A stretch of 20,846 nt of DNA from a virus, in the IMG/VR virus record IMGVR_UViG_3300043544_000038, positions 1 to 20,846 of that record; one strand, given 5' to 3'. Numbering within the stretch: the first letter of the stretch is position 1; the number at the start of each line of letters is the position of its first letter. A program made the position numbers and the translations under genes. Below, piece by piece: positions 8,314 through 15,879 of the stretch. Under the pieces are notes generated by a model, which saw only the letters and a program-made list of their open reading frames with translations, searched no databases and had not been told where the DNA came from.

Positions 8314-9572
8314 GCTTCCCTCGTCTCTGACTTTAGTCTAGAACTGACTAGAACAGCTTTGATGAAATAGTGACGTCCCAACGCTGAATACAAGTGTATT
8401 AGCTCTCCAATGATCCAATCTCCACTTATCGCATTGAACATATCTCCGTATCCCGTGGGCATTATCACTCGAACCTTCTGGCCCACCCGGAGATCTGTGC
8501 ATCCTGGAATGGCCACCAGCAATTTCCGCAACATTCGGGTTCGCCGAAACCTCCCTCCCCAAAGACCTGGCTGGTTGGGAGAGTGTTTAGTGCCTTCATT
8601 CTGGAAATTGGACAATTGACCTTCATCGTTCTTCAGTATGAGAGACACGATGCTGTTTTTGGTCTTCCCACCAGTGAATTCATCCAAATTGGAAACCCTC
8701 TCTTTCTTCACAGAAAGGCTTTTCAGATCAAACCATCGGCGGTCTATCACTGATGAATGAAAATCAGCCACTGAATTCCTTGACAGAAGTTGGAACCAGA
8801 GGAGGGGAAGCGTTCGAGTTTCTCGGTCCATGTATCCATTGTCGGACATTGCTCGATTAAGATCTTCATGATCTGGAGTATATTGGAATCGGAAACTTAC
8901 TTCTTGATTTTCCAGTCGTGAAAAGCTTTTGAAGTAAAATTTTATCGGAATTCGGTCTCCCGCCCCTGATTCTATCCAAGTGAAGAAATCATGTTGGCGA
9001 GGTCTTCCCGAGAATGCCGAATCCACCAGGTAGCTCAAAAACATAGCATTGCTAGTTCCCAGCTGGAGATAATCCCTGCGGTCGGCACTTCGATCCACAT
9101 CAGAATCAAATTCCAGATATGGATTCACTTTGCGGTAATTCTCCACTTCTGTATTGATGACCTCTTGAGCCACCTCAGAGGCACTCTTATTGTTCCAGGC
9201 TCGGTTCTTCTTCTCCAAAAGCCACGCTCCTAATATCCCCATTCCCACCATGCCGAGGGACACCGCTGAGGGGCGGTAAAAGCCCTCCTGCTTAGTGTCG
9301 CGGAAATCGGCTACAGCCATGTCAAAGGTCCTGCGGTTGCCTTCCTCCAGACCGATTTTCACTACAACATTGCCCAGATGACGATAGTCCAAATATCCCG
9401 CTCCAGGATCCCGTATCAGAATCTTGAAAGCTGGAACTAGAAACCAGAGGGCTTCCCAGACAACTAATTGCTCAATGAATTCATCCGGAACATGAATACC
9501 TTCATCAAAGCGGTATCCCTCCACTACCGCGTTCATAACATAAGCATCTACCATAGTGAGCTTGTAGTACAT
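8310..9572 (-). CDS. Baseplate hub protein, gp27/gpD-like
   Basis: About 420 residues. The C-terminal part contains a pattern typical of hub proteins of the gp27/gpD/gp44 type: GCTDLRVGQKVRVIMP, then SGDWIIGELIHLYSALGRHY ending in FIKAVLVSSRL. Earlier parts are mixed alpha/beta with an insertion rich in charged residues (about 150-185). A GTG three codons earlier (9581) is open in the same frame, but ATG 9572 sits seven bases after GGAG and is preferred. It lies between a tube-like protein and the OB-fold spike, exactly the position of the hub that matches tube symmetry to the trimeric spike. Divergent overall; the family call rests on the C-terminus and context. Confidence 0.75.
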   Translation of the reverse strand: MYYKLTMVDAYVMNAVVEGYRFDEGIHVPDEFIEQLVVWEALWFLVPAFKILIRDPGAGYLDYRHLGNVVVKIGLEEGNRRTFDMAVADFRDTKQEGFYRPSAVSLGMVGMGILGAWLLEKKNRAWNNKSASEVAQEVINTEVENYRKVNPYLEFDSDVDRSADRRDYLQLGTSNAMFLSYLVDSAFSGRPRQHDFFTWIESGAGDRIPIKFYFKSFSRLENQEVSFRFQYTPDHEDLNRAMSDNGYMDRETRTLPLLWFQLLSRNSVADFHSSVIDRRWFDLKSLSVKKERVSNLDEFTGGKTKNSIVSLILKNDEGQLSNFQNEGTKHSPNQPGLWGGRFRRTRMLRKLLVAIPGCTDLRVGQKVRVIMPTGYGDMFNAISGDWIIGELIHLYSALGRHYFIKAVLVSSRLKSETREA

Positions 9573-9577
9573 AGCTC

Positions 9578-10246
9578 TCACTCCGACATCCTGGCACCGA
9601 CTTCACCGACTCGGATTATTGTTTGGTTTCCTGAGGCAATTTGATCCCTACCGACAGCATAAACAGTCGTAATAGACAAATCCACTTCACAGCTCAAAGG
9701 AACTCCATCCACACTGACTTTCGAAAATCGATGTCCAATTCTGTCCACAAAACATTGGTCGAAGATTAACCATCCGCCGATGGAAACTTCTACTACCATT
9801 TGGGACACCCAGCTTATAGCCGGAGAAATCCTCGGAACCGTTATGTCATAAAGAGTCTGTAGAGCTCGCTTTATGTCCTCCGTTGACTCCTCACTTACCA
9901 ACATACATCTTAATCCAAACTGTATATGCTCCGGCATTCCGCCAAATTTCCTAGTCCAAGATATACCTTGTGTTAAAATCTTATACATATGTTTCTCGAC
10001 CTCTCCCGGAATGGAACCAATCTGATTCAGCAACATTGAGCCACCGGCTAAAAGCTGATTGAGAAAACCACGCCAGTTGAGCATATTACCGAACAGCGTA
10101 TCATACATCATATTCAGACCAAAACCGACTTCATCTTGGATATAAGCCTGAAATACTTTATTGTCTCTCTCCATATAATATGGATTGGGAGGGACTGGTC
10201 TAATTGTAAGCAAGTTGTAAGCCGGAAGTTTCAAGGTATCGGGCAT
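9578..10246 (-). CDS. Baseplate tube/hub protein (gp48/gp54-like position)
   Basis: A 222-residue protein directly after the tape measure and before the hub. Residues 1-60 carry no recognisable domain. A helical middle (GFLNQLLAGGSMLLNQIGSI) is followed by a tube-like C-terminal sheet: VEVSIGGWLIFDQCFVDRIG and VDGVPLSCEVDLSITTVYAV. In T4, gp48 and gp54 are tube-fold proteins joining tube to hub; position and the beta-rich end fit such a role, but I see no diagnostic family motif. GAGAGGGGTGAG precedes ATG 10246. A gpU/gpX-like connector is the alternative. Confidence 0.6.
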   Translation of the reverse strand: MPDTLKLPAYNLLTIRPVPPNPYYMERDNKVFQAYIQDEVGFGLNMMYDTLFGNMLNWRGFLNQLLAGGSMLLNQIGSIPGEVEKHMYKILTQGISWTRKFGGMPEHIQFGLRCMLVSEESTEDIKRALQTLYDITVPRISPAISWVSQMVVEVSIGGWLIFDQCFVDRIGHRFSKVSVDGVPLSCEVDLSITTVYAVGRDQIASGNQTIIRVGEVGARMSE

Positions 10247-10261
10247 CTTCTCACCCCTCTC

Positions 10262-13200
10262 TCAATTTAGACCAAGTTGCAGCATAAGTATTGCAATATC
10301 ATCTACCATCAATGGAACTCTGTTAAACTCCTCGCTTGCAATCATCGGAAATGGAGATGGTCTTTCGCCAGAGATGGTCTCGGGTTTCAACTGTTCGGTC
10401 ATGCTAGTGGCAATGGTTTCGGCTACCACCCTTTGCTTTTCGGCTTCAGCTCTGGCGGTCCTTTCCCTTCTCATTGCTTCCTCCCTCACCAGGTCTTCTG
10501 GATAATAGTCAATCACTGGTTGGGGAGGGGCTTCCATTCCCATTCCTTCAAAAGATGATCTCAAAGCTGAAAAGTCAGTCTGCAATTGATTTACAAAAGT
10601 TCCAATTTCCATTCCCTCAAAAGATGATCTCAAAGCTGAAAAGTCAGCTTGTAGCTGATCGGTAAAGGTCTCGGGAAGCCTTGCTTCGACCACCTGTCTA
10701 GCGGGCGGAGCTGGTGGAGGTTCATAGTGGGGGATTTCCTCGAAAGCCCTAGCCGCCTGTTTCATATAGCTGTCAATCTTCGACAGATACAAGACAGCTT
10801 CCTCTTCCTCTTCGAACCGCCGAGCCAGAGATTTTTGCAAAGCGGGATCTCGGGACAAAACGGTCTTGAAGAAACGTGGAAGGGTTTCCTTCTGAGCTTG
10901 GTAGATTTTGCGAATGATTTCCTCTTCGCTTAGCCTTTCCACCTCTTCCCGTTTCATTCCACGGAAGGCCTCCCCCAGAAGCCTTACTACACCTCCGGGA
11001 CCCAGTTGAACTGCCCGAGCCAACATTGCCTCGGTCAAAGCTTGACTCCGCTCAATGTCTATTCCCCAATGCTCTTTCGCATACTTGGCGGAAGGAGCAA
11101 GAAATTTTTCTCGAACGAAACCAATTTGTGCCTCAGCGAACGCTTTTCCAATGCGAGGATCGGCTGCTACTTCTTGCCACCGCTTCTTAAATTCCTCTGT
11201 TCCAGGGATCACATCTTTGAAGTATTCTTTGAATCCGGTGGCTTCGAGGAACTCTTGCACAGACTCGGGAGTGAACTGTGGTATACCATATCCCCAAATT
11301 CCCGCCACTCGAGAAACCATTCCTGCAGCCTTGCGAAGATCTTTGATAGTGGCTCCTAGCCCAGTCTCAAATCTAGCAAAGACTGCCCCAGGACCTTCCG
11401 TGATCTGGAGCTGAGCCTCGCGGATCTGCTTTACAATGGGAGTTAATTTAACGCCAATTTGCTTCAAGACGTCTTCGCTAGGCACTTCGCCTTTCGCCCA
11501 CCACCTATAAGCCTGTCCAATCTGCTTCTGCGCAAATTGGGTGGCTTCTGACACAGTTCTGGACACGGATTCAATAGCCCTTCTCGCAATCTCATGGCCT
11601 TCGCCTATTGCATCTCTTGCGGTGTCATAAGTCCATTTTGCAGCATCTTTTACCGCTCCAACGATTGTTTCGCCCACTCCGAGCACTCGGTTCAATATCC
11701 CAGAAAGTGATTTCCACGCATCCGACGCCAGCTCAACCAACTTATCAACTCCCCTTTTGATTCCATCCCAAAGATCTCCGAAGAATCCTTTCACCGCTTC
11801 CCAAGCTGACGTGAAAGCATTAGACAATGATCCGATCCAATCTTGGGTCTTGATTATCTTCTTCATTCCTTCATAGACACCTTGTGCAAACTCACCAATT
11901 TTAGGCAGAGCTGGTTCGATGAAATACTCGCTGGCTAAACTGCCGAGAATGGATCCCACTATGGCGCCAATTGGACCAAGTCGCGCCCCCAATAGACCCC
12001 CAGCCAGAGTCGCACCACCTCGAACTAGCGCCTTCCCAACTTCGCCACTTTCCAAAAATGTCTCTATCCCCGCTATTCCTGCGCCGAGATAAGGAGCCCG
12101 CTTTCCCAGAAAACCGAGAAACCTTCCAATTCGCCCCAACCTTCCCGCCTTTCCAGGAACTCCCCCTCCAGGAATCTCTGGAACCTTCCCCCTCCTCATA
12201 AGTGCACGAATTCCTATCACATCCAAAATTCGGTCAACTAAGCTCCTTCCAGCACCTTCCGCTCCCTCTATGTCCACTCCTTTGGCTTCAATTCGGAGAG
12301 TTTTGGCGGTGATTTTGGCTTCGCGATCCTGTTTAATTTCACCTTTGGAAATGCTGAGACGGGCTTCCTCTATTGACAGGTCTTCTAAGCTGGTAGCCAC
12401 CTGTGTTGCGAAAAGAGTGGGACGGAAAACTTCCGCCTCTTCCACTGCTTCATACCTGCGTCCCCAAAGTCCCCTTTCCCTTCTCGACCAAGGCACCGTT
12501 GGCCCTGCGGTAAAAGGACCCAAAGCAAATTCCATCCCACTTCGAGGATGCCTAAGAGTTGTCAATCTCCTGGGAACACCCCTTCCACCACGTCTTCGAC
12601 CCCCTCCTAACGTTCGCCCCTGTCCCCATGTCCATCTTTCCCACATTATTTCTTCATATAGCGTCCTTAACACCTGTCCAATTGGACCGAGTGCAGTGAA
12701 AGCTACATCAGCTAATTCTCGCTTCAATCCCCTCCACAACGATCCCAACATATGAGTTCCGAATGAAGCAAAAATCTGCGGGCTAAAAATCAATCTCCTA
12801 AACAGTCTCCCCAAGAAGGTTTCGCCACCTTCGGGCCGAGCCTTCTTGCGCCGATCTTTTTCCCACTCCCTTCTCCATTTTACAATCCGATCATCAATGC
12901 GTTTGAAATAGTTCTCCAACTCTTGTCGCTCTTCTGGAGTTCTCGCGGATTCATAAATTGTTCGCCGAATCTCTTCGGCCATTCGATCTCCCACTTCACG
13001 GGTCTTTTCCACTGCTTTGCGGACTTTCCGAACTTCATCGACAAGGATGGTCTGTGGACGTCCCGCCGCCACCGCAACAGGTGTAACCGGAACCGCTTTA
13101 GCCAACTCCGGCTTCATAGCATCAACGGCTTCTTTGAACGAATCTCGGATTACGGTAGACAAGTTGGCTAAGTCAAGATTCAGTTTTTCGACGCTTTTCG

Positions 13201-13720
13201 TGGGAAGGGACAAAAAATAGTCAGCGGACCTTCTCAAATTCTGTCTAAAATTTCGCAACTCATTGGTGGTAGCGGAAAGGGACATCCTGAATCCACGAGC
13301 CACTCTGCCGAATCCAGAAGCCAGTTCTCGAATCTCTTTCTTAGCTGAAGAAGCCGTGTCGGACACTTCAGTCATATCATCGGTCATAGTTTGAAAAGCA
13401 GATCGAAGATCCCTAAGCTGTCTTTCAAGTTGAGAAACCACCTGTGACACAGCTTGCAAACTGCGGGAGGAATCCGCACCAGCTTTAGCCAATTCGCTAA
13501 GTGATCGGACGGCTTCTCGGTGAGCTCGCTCCTCTTCCCGTTGCGCCCGCTCTTCTTCCATTCGCTTGCGGATGCTTTCGCGCGGCGGCCTTCTACCCCC
13601 ATATTGGGGAGCCACTTCAGGCGCCCCAGGCTCTTCGGGAAGATCTCCTTCTCCCCTTTCATAGAACTTCTCACGTTGTTCTATGAGCCGTTGTCGATTG
13701 ATTTCAAAATCTTTTTCCAA
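10262..13720 (-). CDS. Tail tape measure protein with internal lysozyme-like domain
   Basis: A 1152-residue protein, the longest complete gene here, starting at TTG 13720 behind GGAGGGGG. Residues 1-300 are charged and coiled-coil-like (Arg/Glu-rich helices). Residues 303-350 and about 544-600 are hydrophobic and glycine-rich (for example LAGGLLGARLGPIGAIVGSI), as in tape measures thought to insert in the host membrane. Helical amphipathic repeats follow (600-740), then a lysozyme-like domain (about 775-950), a proline run and a 23-residue tandem duplication (about 1022-1067). Tape length sets tail length; at the usual 1.5 Angstrom per residue this would give about 170 nm (family rule, not measured). 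It follows the frameshifting chaperone gene, the standard arrangement. Confidence 0.92.
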   Translation of the reverse strand: MEKDFEINRQRLIEQREKFYERGEGDLPEEPGAPEVAPQYGGRRPPRESIRKRMEEERAQREEERAHREAVRSLSELAKAGADSSRSLQAVSQVVSQLERQLRDLRSAFQTMTDDMTEVSDTASSAKKEIRELASGFGRVARGFRMSLSATTNELRNFRQNLRRSADYFLSLPTKSVEKLNLDLANLSTVIRDSFKEAVDAMKPELAKAVPVTPVAVAAGRPQTILVDEVRKVRKAVEKTREVGDRMAEEIRRTIYESARTPEERQELENYFKRIDDRIVKWRREWEKDRRKKARPEGGETFLGRLFRRLIFSPQIFASFGTHMLGSLWRGLKRELADVAFTALGPIGQVLRTLYEEIMWERWTWGQGRTLGGGRRRGGRGVPRRLTTLRHPRSGMEFALGPFTAGPTVPWSRRERGLWGRRYEAVEEAEVFRPTLFATQVATSLEDLSIEEARLSISKGEIKQDREAKITAKTLRIEAKGVDIEGAEGAGRSLVDRILDVIGIRALMRRGKVPEIPGGGVPGKAGRLGRIGRFLGFLGKRAPYLGAGIAGIETFLESGEVGKALVRGGATLAGGLLGARLGPIGAIVGSILGSLASEYFIEPALPKIGEFAQGVYEGMKKIIKTQDWIGSLSNAFTSAWEAVKGFFGDLWDGIKRGVDKLVELASDAWKSLSGILNRVLGVGETIVGAVKDAAKWTYDTARDAIGEGHEIARRAIESVSRTVSEATQFAQKQIGQAYRWWAKGEVPSEDVLKQIGVKLTPIVKQIREAQLQITEGPGAVFARFETGLGATIKDLRKAAGMVSRVAGIWGYGIPQFTPESVQEFLEATGFKEYFKDVIPGTEEFKKRWQEVAADPRIGKAFAEAQIGFVREKFLAPSAKYAKEHWGIDIERSQALTEAMLARAVQLGPGGVVRLLGEAFRGMKREEVERLSEEEIIRKIYQAQKETLPRFFKTVLSRDPALQKSLARRFEEEEEAVLYLSKIDSYMKQAARAFEEIPHYEPPPAPPARQVVEARLPETFTDQLQADFSALRSSFEGMEIGTFVNQLQTDFSALRSSFEGMGMEAPPQPVIDYYPEDLVREEAMRRERTARAEAEKQRVVAETIATSMTEQLKPETISGERPSPFPMIASEEFNRVPLMVDDIAILMLQLGLN
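10548..10647 (-). repeat. Tandem 69-bp duplication in the tape measure C-terminus
   Basis: Two identical 31-bp cores (10548-10578 and 10617-10647) lie 69 bp apart. They encode two consecutive 23-residue units, QLQADFSALRSSFEGM and QLQTDFSALRSSFEGM plus linkers. Near identity at DNA level indicates a recent in-frame duplication of three helical turns' worth of sequence. Confidence 0.85.
10871..11398 (-). other. Lysozyme-like (peptidoglycan hydrolase) domain inside the tape measure
   Basis: Residues about 775-950 of the tape measure read AVFARFETGLGATIKDL, then GIWGYGIPQFTPESVQEFLE, FKKRWQEVAADPRIGKAFAE, Q-x-x-F-V-R and a G-I-D helix. This follows the order I recall for lysozyme-superfamily, chitosanase-like domains: E-T/S-G, then (S)YG-x-x-Q, F-L, a W-x-x-x-A helix, A-x-x-Q-x-x-F-I, and G-I-D. 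Glu785 is the candidate catalytic acid and Gly810-Gln815 the substrate loop. The serine usual before YG is replaced by Gly. No search was run; activity is inferred. Confidence 0.5.
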
Positions 13721-13723
13721 CCT

Positions 13724-14615
13724 TTATTTCCCCCTCCGCATTTGTTTCATTAACTCGGCTTCCATCTTTTTGGTTTCTTCTAACTCAACTGCGAACCGTT
13801 TCCATTGATACACATACATTGACTCTGGAAGCAAAATGTGAAGAAAGTAAGCAATTTGAAACTGAATCTGTAGCAACCATTCCCAATGCCTACCACTGGA
13901 CAATAAGTAGAAAAAAGGGAATGGCTACCTCTACCTCCTTTCCACAAGTGGAACAGTTAGCAGTCGCGGTCTCTTTGATCCCATATGATCCTTCCCATTT
14001 TCTCACGAATTCCAGAGCCTCCCTCATCTCTGCTAGAGAAAGATCATCCACCCTTCGACCCATCACCACAGACTCCAGAACATCGAAATCATCCACTTCA
14101 CGGAACCAATCCTTGCCTTTGGGAAAATAGCCCGAGGCTCTGGGGAACCGCACCTGGACCCCACAAGGGAGAGTCACCGGCTCGGTGAAATCGTTGGGGA
14201 TAGTGGTTTCGTCCAATTGCATTAGATCTAACTTCACTCTTCCGCTAGCTCCACAGTCACATGTGTAGCCAACATCAGCCAGAGCTCCGATACTGTTCAC
14301 TCTGTGGGCCAGAAGGACCTTTTTCAGATCTGGAAGGGTGAGATCCATGAGAGAAACCTGAGGAGTGTTAGCTGTAGCTGAATAGAGAGTTCCCTGCAAG
14401 ATGGATATCATTCTCCGAATGTAACCCAGCTCAGTTTCATCAGTAGCTCGAACCAGAGGCTTGATATCCGCAACTTTCAACGGTCTAAAGGTCAATGTGG
14501 AAGGGTATCCATGTCTCCCTTGTGAGGGAAGAGTGACTGCGAAGACTTGTTCTGTGGTGGGTGGTTGAAGAACTACATTGGATCCTTCCTGAACATCCAT
14601 CATGCGGATTGGCAT
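13724..14615 (-). CDS. Frameshifted (long) tail assembly chaperone
   Basis: After codon 235 the ribosome can move +1 (or -2) on CCC-TTT-TTT-C and continue 61 codons: YLLSSGRHWEWLLQIQFQ, then IAYFLHILLPESMYVYQW and a charged helix ending MKQMRRGK, with TAA at 13724-13726, three bases before the tape measure start. The product would be about 296 residues. The extension is rich in Trp, Tyr and amphipathic helix, unlike noncoding translation. It fills a 169-bp hole that would be the largest gap in a tightly packed operon. The extension frame has a TAG six bases before the slip site and no start codon with a ribosome site, so fusion is more likely than a separate gene. A short/long chaperone pair is the rule upstream of tape measures. 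Confidence 0.7.
13890..14615 (-). CDS. Tail assembly chaperone / gp26-like hub assembly protein, unshifted product
   Basis: The frame stays open upstream to ATG 14654, but that would add a start of six consecutive arginines that are simply the ribosome site (AAGGAGGAGGAGG, 14622-14634) read as codons. ATG 14615 follows it directly and gives 241 residues (MPIRMMDVQEG). Four cysteines form a Zn-finger pattern, C119-x-C121 and C221-x2-C224, with C151 between. The helical middle (LTLPDLKKVLLAHRVN) and the two Cys pairs fit what I recall of T4-type gp26 baseplate-hub proteins. The unshifted end is IPFFLLIVQW then TAG. It sits immediately upstream of the tape measure, where tail assembly chaperones lie, and the upstream gene's stop is a TAA 14644-14646. 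Confidence 0.75.
   Translation of the reverse strand: MPIRMMDVQEGSNVVLQPPTTEQVFAVTLPSQGRHGYPSTLTFRPLKVADIKPLVRATDETELGYIRRMISILQGTLYSATANTPQVSLMDLTLPDLKKVLLAHRVNSIGALADVGYTCDCGASGRVKLDLMQLDETTIPNDFTEPVTLPCGVQVRFPRASGYFPKGKDWFREVDDFDVLESVVMGRRVDDLSLAEMREALEFVRKWEGSYGIKETATANCSTCGKEVEVAIPFFLLIVQW
13910..13941 (-). promoter_or_regulatory. Candidate programmed frameshift site with internal Shine-Dalgarno
   Basis: On the coding strand AAAGGAGGT (13941-13933), a perfect Shine-Dalgarno inside the gene, is followed after 13 bases by CCCTTTTTTC (13919-13910). Zero-frame codons are CCC TTT TTT CTA. Phe-tRNA on the second TTT can re-pair with TTC at +1, or with TTT at -2; both enter the extension frame. 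A long Shine-Dalgarno-to-slip spacing is known to favour backward shifts (as in dnaX), which favours -2 as in phage Mu. Direction is unresolved. Confidence 0.65.
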
Positions 14616-14643
14616 AGCGCGCCTCCTCCTCCTTCTTGTTCTG

Positions 14644-15186
14644 TTATCGGGCATTAGTCATTCTCTCTATAGACATCACGGCAAAGCTCACCGTGATAGT
14701 CAAAAGATCGCTTCTCGAATAATCCAACCTGAACGGTTCGGCAGAGGTGGGATAACATTCTATACATTTCACTCCCCACACCCGTTCGCCTTTCAGATTC
14801 AAAAACCAAATTTCAATATTTTTCCGAAACTCTTTCAGTGGCTTGAAATAGCGATATTTATCAGAATCACTCCGATCACTAATTAGCATACTTTGAATCC
14901 ACTTCTGGAAGTAGTTCATCACTACCATATCGTCACTTTCCCAGAAAGTGATAGACAGATCGAAGTCTTGCCAACGGGCGGGGATTTGTAGCACTCTTCC
15001 ATATGCAAGGAAGTAATTCTCAGTGTCAATTCTATCAAAAATTGGAAGGCTTACATCTTGCACCTGATATGCCAACCGCTGGACCACATCCAGAGAGGCA
15101 AAGTCCGAGGGCAGTATGACTTCAAAATTGTAAGCCCTCAATGGCTCGCGAACCTTGCCGATTATGTCAGAAAGTGCAACGGGCAA
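14644..15186 (-). CDS. Second tail-tube-like protein (tube or baseplate-tube adaptor)
   Basis: An upstream ATG (15204) is in frame, but it lies two bases after the promoter-like element and its first codons contain a GGGAGGT ribosome site (15196-15202). TTG 15186, nine bases further, gives 180 residues. The new N-terminus (PVALSDIIGKVREPLRAYNF) then aligns with that of the tail tube gene (PGLTQIAGIVEPQRAYNWEV), which strongly supports the TTG start. Conserved core: FDLSITFWESDDMVVMNYFQ and a closing LLTITVSFAVMSIE strand, typical of gp19-type tube folds. Either this or the 167-residue protein forms the tube. The other may cap the tube at the baseplate. It heads the module with chaperone and tape measure. 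Confidence 0.7.
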   Translation of the reverse strand: MPVALSDIIGKVREPLRAYNFEVILPSDFASLDVVQRLAYQVQDVSLPIFDRIDTENYFLAYGRVLQIPARWQDFDLSITFWESDDMVVMNYFQKWIQSMLISDRSDSDKYRYFKPLKEFRKNIEIWFLNLKGERVWGVKCIECYPTSAEPFRLDYSRSDLLTITVSFAVMSIERMTNAR

Positions 15187-15206
15187 CTTCCTCTTACCTC
15201 CCATAT

Positions 15207-15226
15207 TCTCATTAAAAATCTAAATT
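15207..15226 (-). promoter_or_regulatory. 20-bp element, copy B: candidate late promoter
   Basis: Plus-strand TCTCATTAAAAATCTAAATT, identical to copy A. It lies right after the terminator at 15242-15273 and just before the second tube-like gene. If transcription starts at its end, the leader to TTG 15186 is about 21 bases and contains GGGAGGT, much like copy A's 25-base leader. The terminator-then-element layout argues for a promoter. Confidence 0.6.
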
Positions 15227-15241
15227 GGCAAGAAATCAATC

Positions 15242-15273
15242 AAAAAGAAGGGGCCCGAGTTGCCCCGGGCCCC
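15242..15273 (-). terminator. Rho-independent terminator
   Basis: On the coding strand GGGGCCCG (15273-15266), an eight-base loop and CGGGCCCC (15257-15250) form a perfect 8-bp all-GC stem, followed by TTCTTTTT. It lies 37 bases after the stop of the 185-residue gene and ends the sheath/tube transcription unit. The stem is symmetric, but only the minus strand has a T tract after it. Confidence 0.85.
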
Positions 15274-15309
15274 ATCATCAAGGAGGTGGAGGAGATGGAA
15301 AGAAGGGAA

Positions 15310-15867
15310 TCAGGCGAACTTCTTTGCAACCGTCTTTCCCAGCGCTTTGGGAATTTCACCAACTATTGCATTAACCAACCTGCTTTCTCTAGTCCACGCT
15401 GGGAGATCATAAGTAACGTCCACCCACTCTATTCCAGCTGATTCTAATTTCTTTTCCAAATACTCTATGAACTCATCCAGATACATATCCCAAGCCAAAC
15501 GATCGTTCACTTCCTTGACCACACTTTGGACAATTTTCTGTGCTTCTGGATTCTCATTGACGCGCGGCAGATGATAGCTAACATTCATAACCCGAGCTTT
15601 TGGAAGCCATCCGAAATGATCATAATGCACTCTGAACAACAGGTTCTCAAGCATCTCGGACAGCTCTGCTCCCAAATCTCCATCATAAGCCATAGCAAAG
15701 AAATTTTCAGGATCCATTGGCAAAGATCGGCCCTTTTCTTCCAAAGCTGTAGTGATGAGGTCCTCGATGTAGTGTTCCAACTGGGACCTTCGAGGATCAT
15801 CGTAGCGACAACTCGCTATAAGATCCTGTGAAAAATCTCGAGCTTCGACTGTTATGTAAATGTCCAT
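15310..15867 (-). CDS. Protein of unknown function, last gene of the sheath/tube operon
   Basis: A 185-residue acidic, mainly helical protein that I do not recognise. It has an N-terminal strand (MDIYITVEARDF), a helix-rich middle (SQLEHYIEDLITTALEEKG, MLENLLFRVHYDHFGWLPKA) and a basic C-terminus (GKTVAKKFA). No signal peptide, membrane segment or catalytic motif is visible. ATG 15867 follows AAAAGGAGC by six bases. It lies between two paralogous small genes and the terminator. Its place in the tail operon suggests a tail-assembly or minor structural role, but an unrelated accessory (moron) is equally possible. A remnant resembling its start region lies upstream at 16249-16281. Confidence 0.8.
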   Translation of the reverse strand: MDIYITVEARDFSQDLIASCRYDDPRRSQLEHYIEDLITTALEEKGRSLPMDPENFFAMAYDGDLGAELSEMLENLLFRVHYDHFGWLPKARVMNVSYHLPRVNENPEAQKIVQSVVKEVNDRLAWDMYLDEFIEYLEKKLESAGIEWVDVTYDLPAWTRESRLVNAIVGEIPKALGKTVAKKFA

Positions 15868-15879
15868 CTTAAGCTCCTT

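Noticed and set aside
12783-12797. CTAAAAATCAATCTCC, similar to the core of the 20-bp element
   Set aside because: Only about nine bases match, it is inside the tape measure gene, and the conserved CTAAATT part is absent.
13724-13909. Chaperone extension as an independent small gene
   Set aside because: Its frame has a TAG six bases before the slip site. The nearest starts (TTG in TTA TTG, later ATG in SMYVYQW) have no ribosome site at a working distance.
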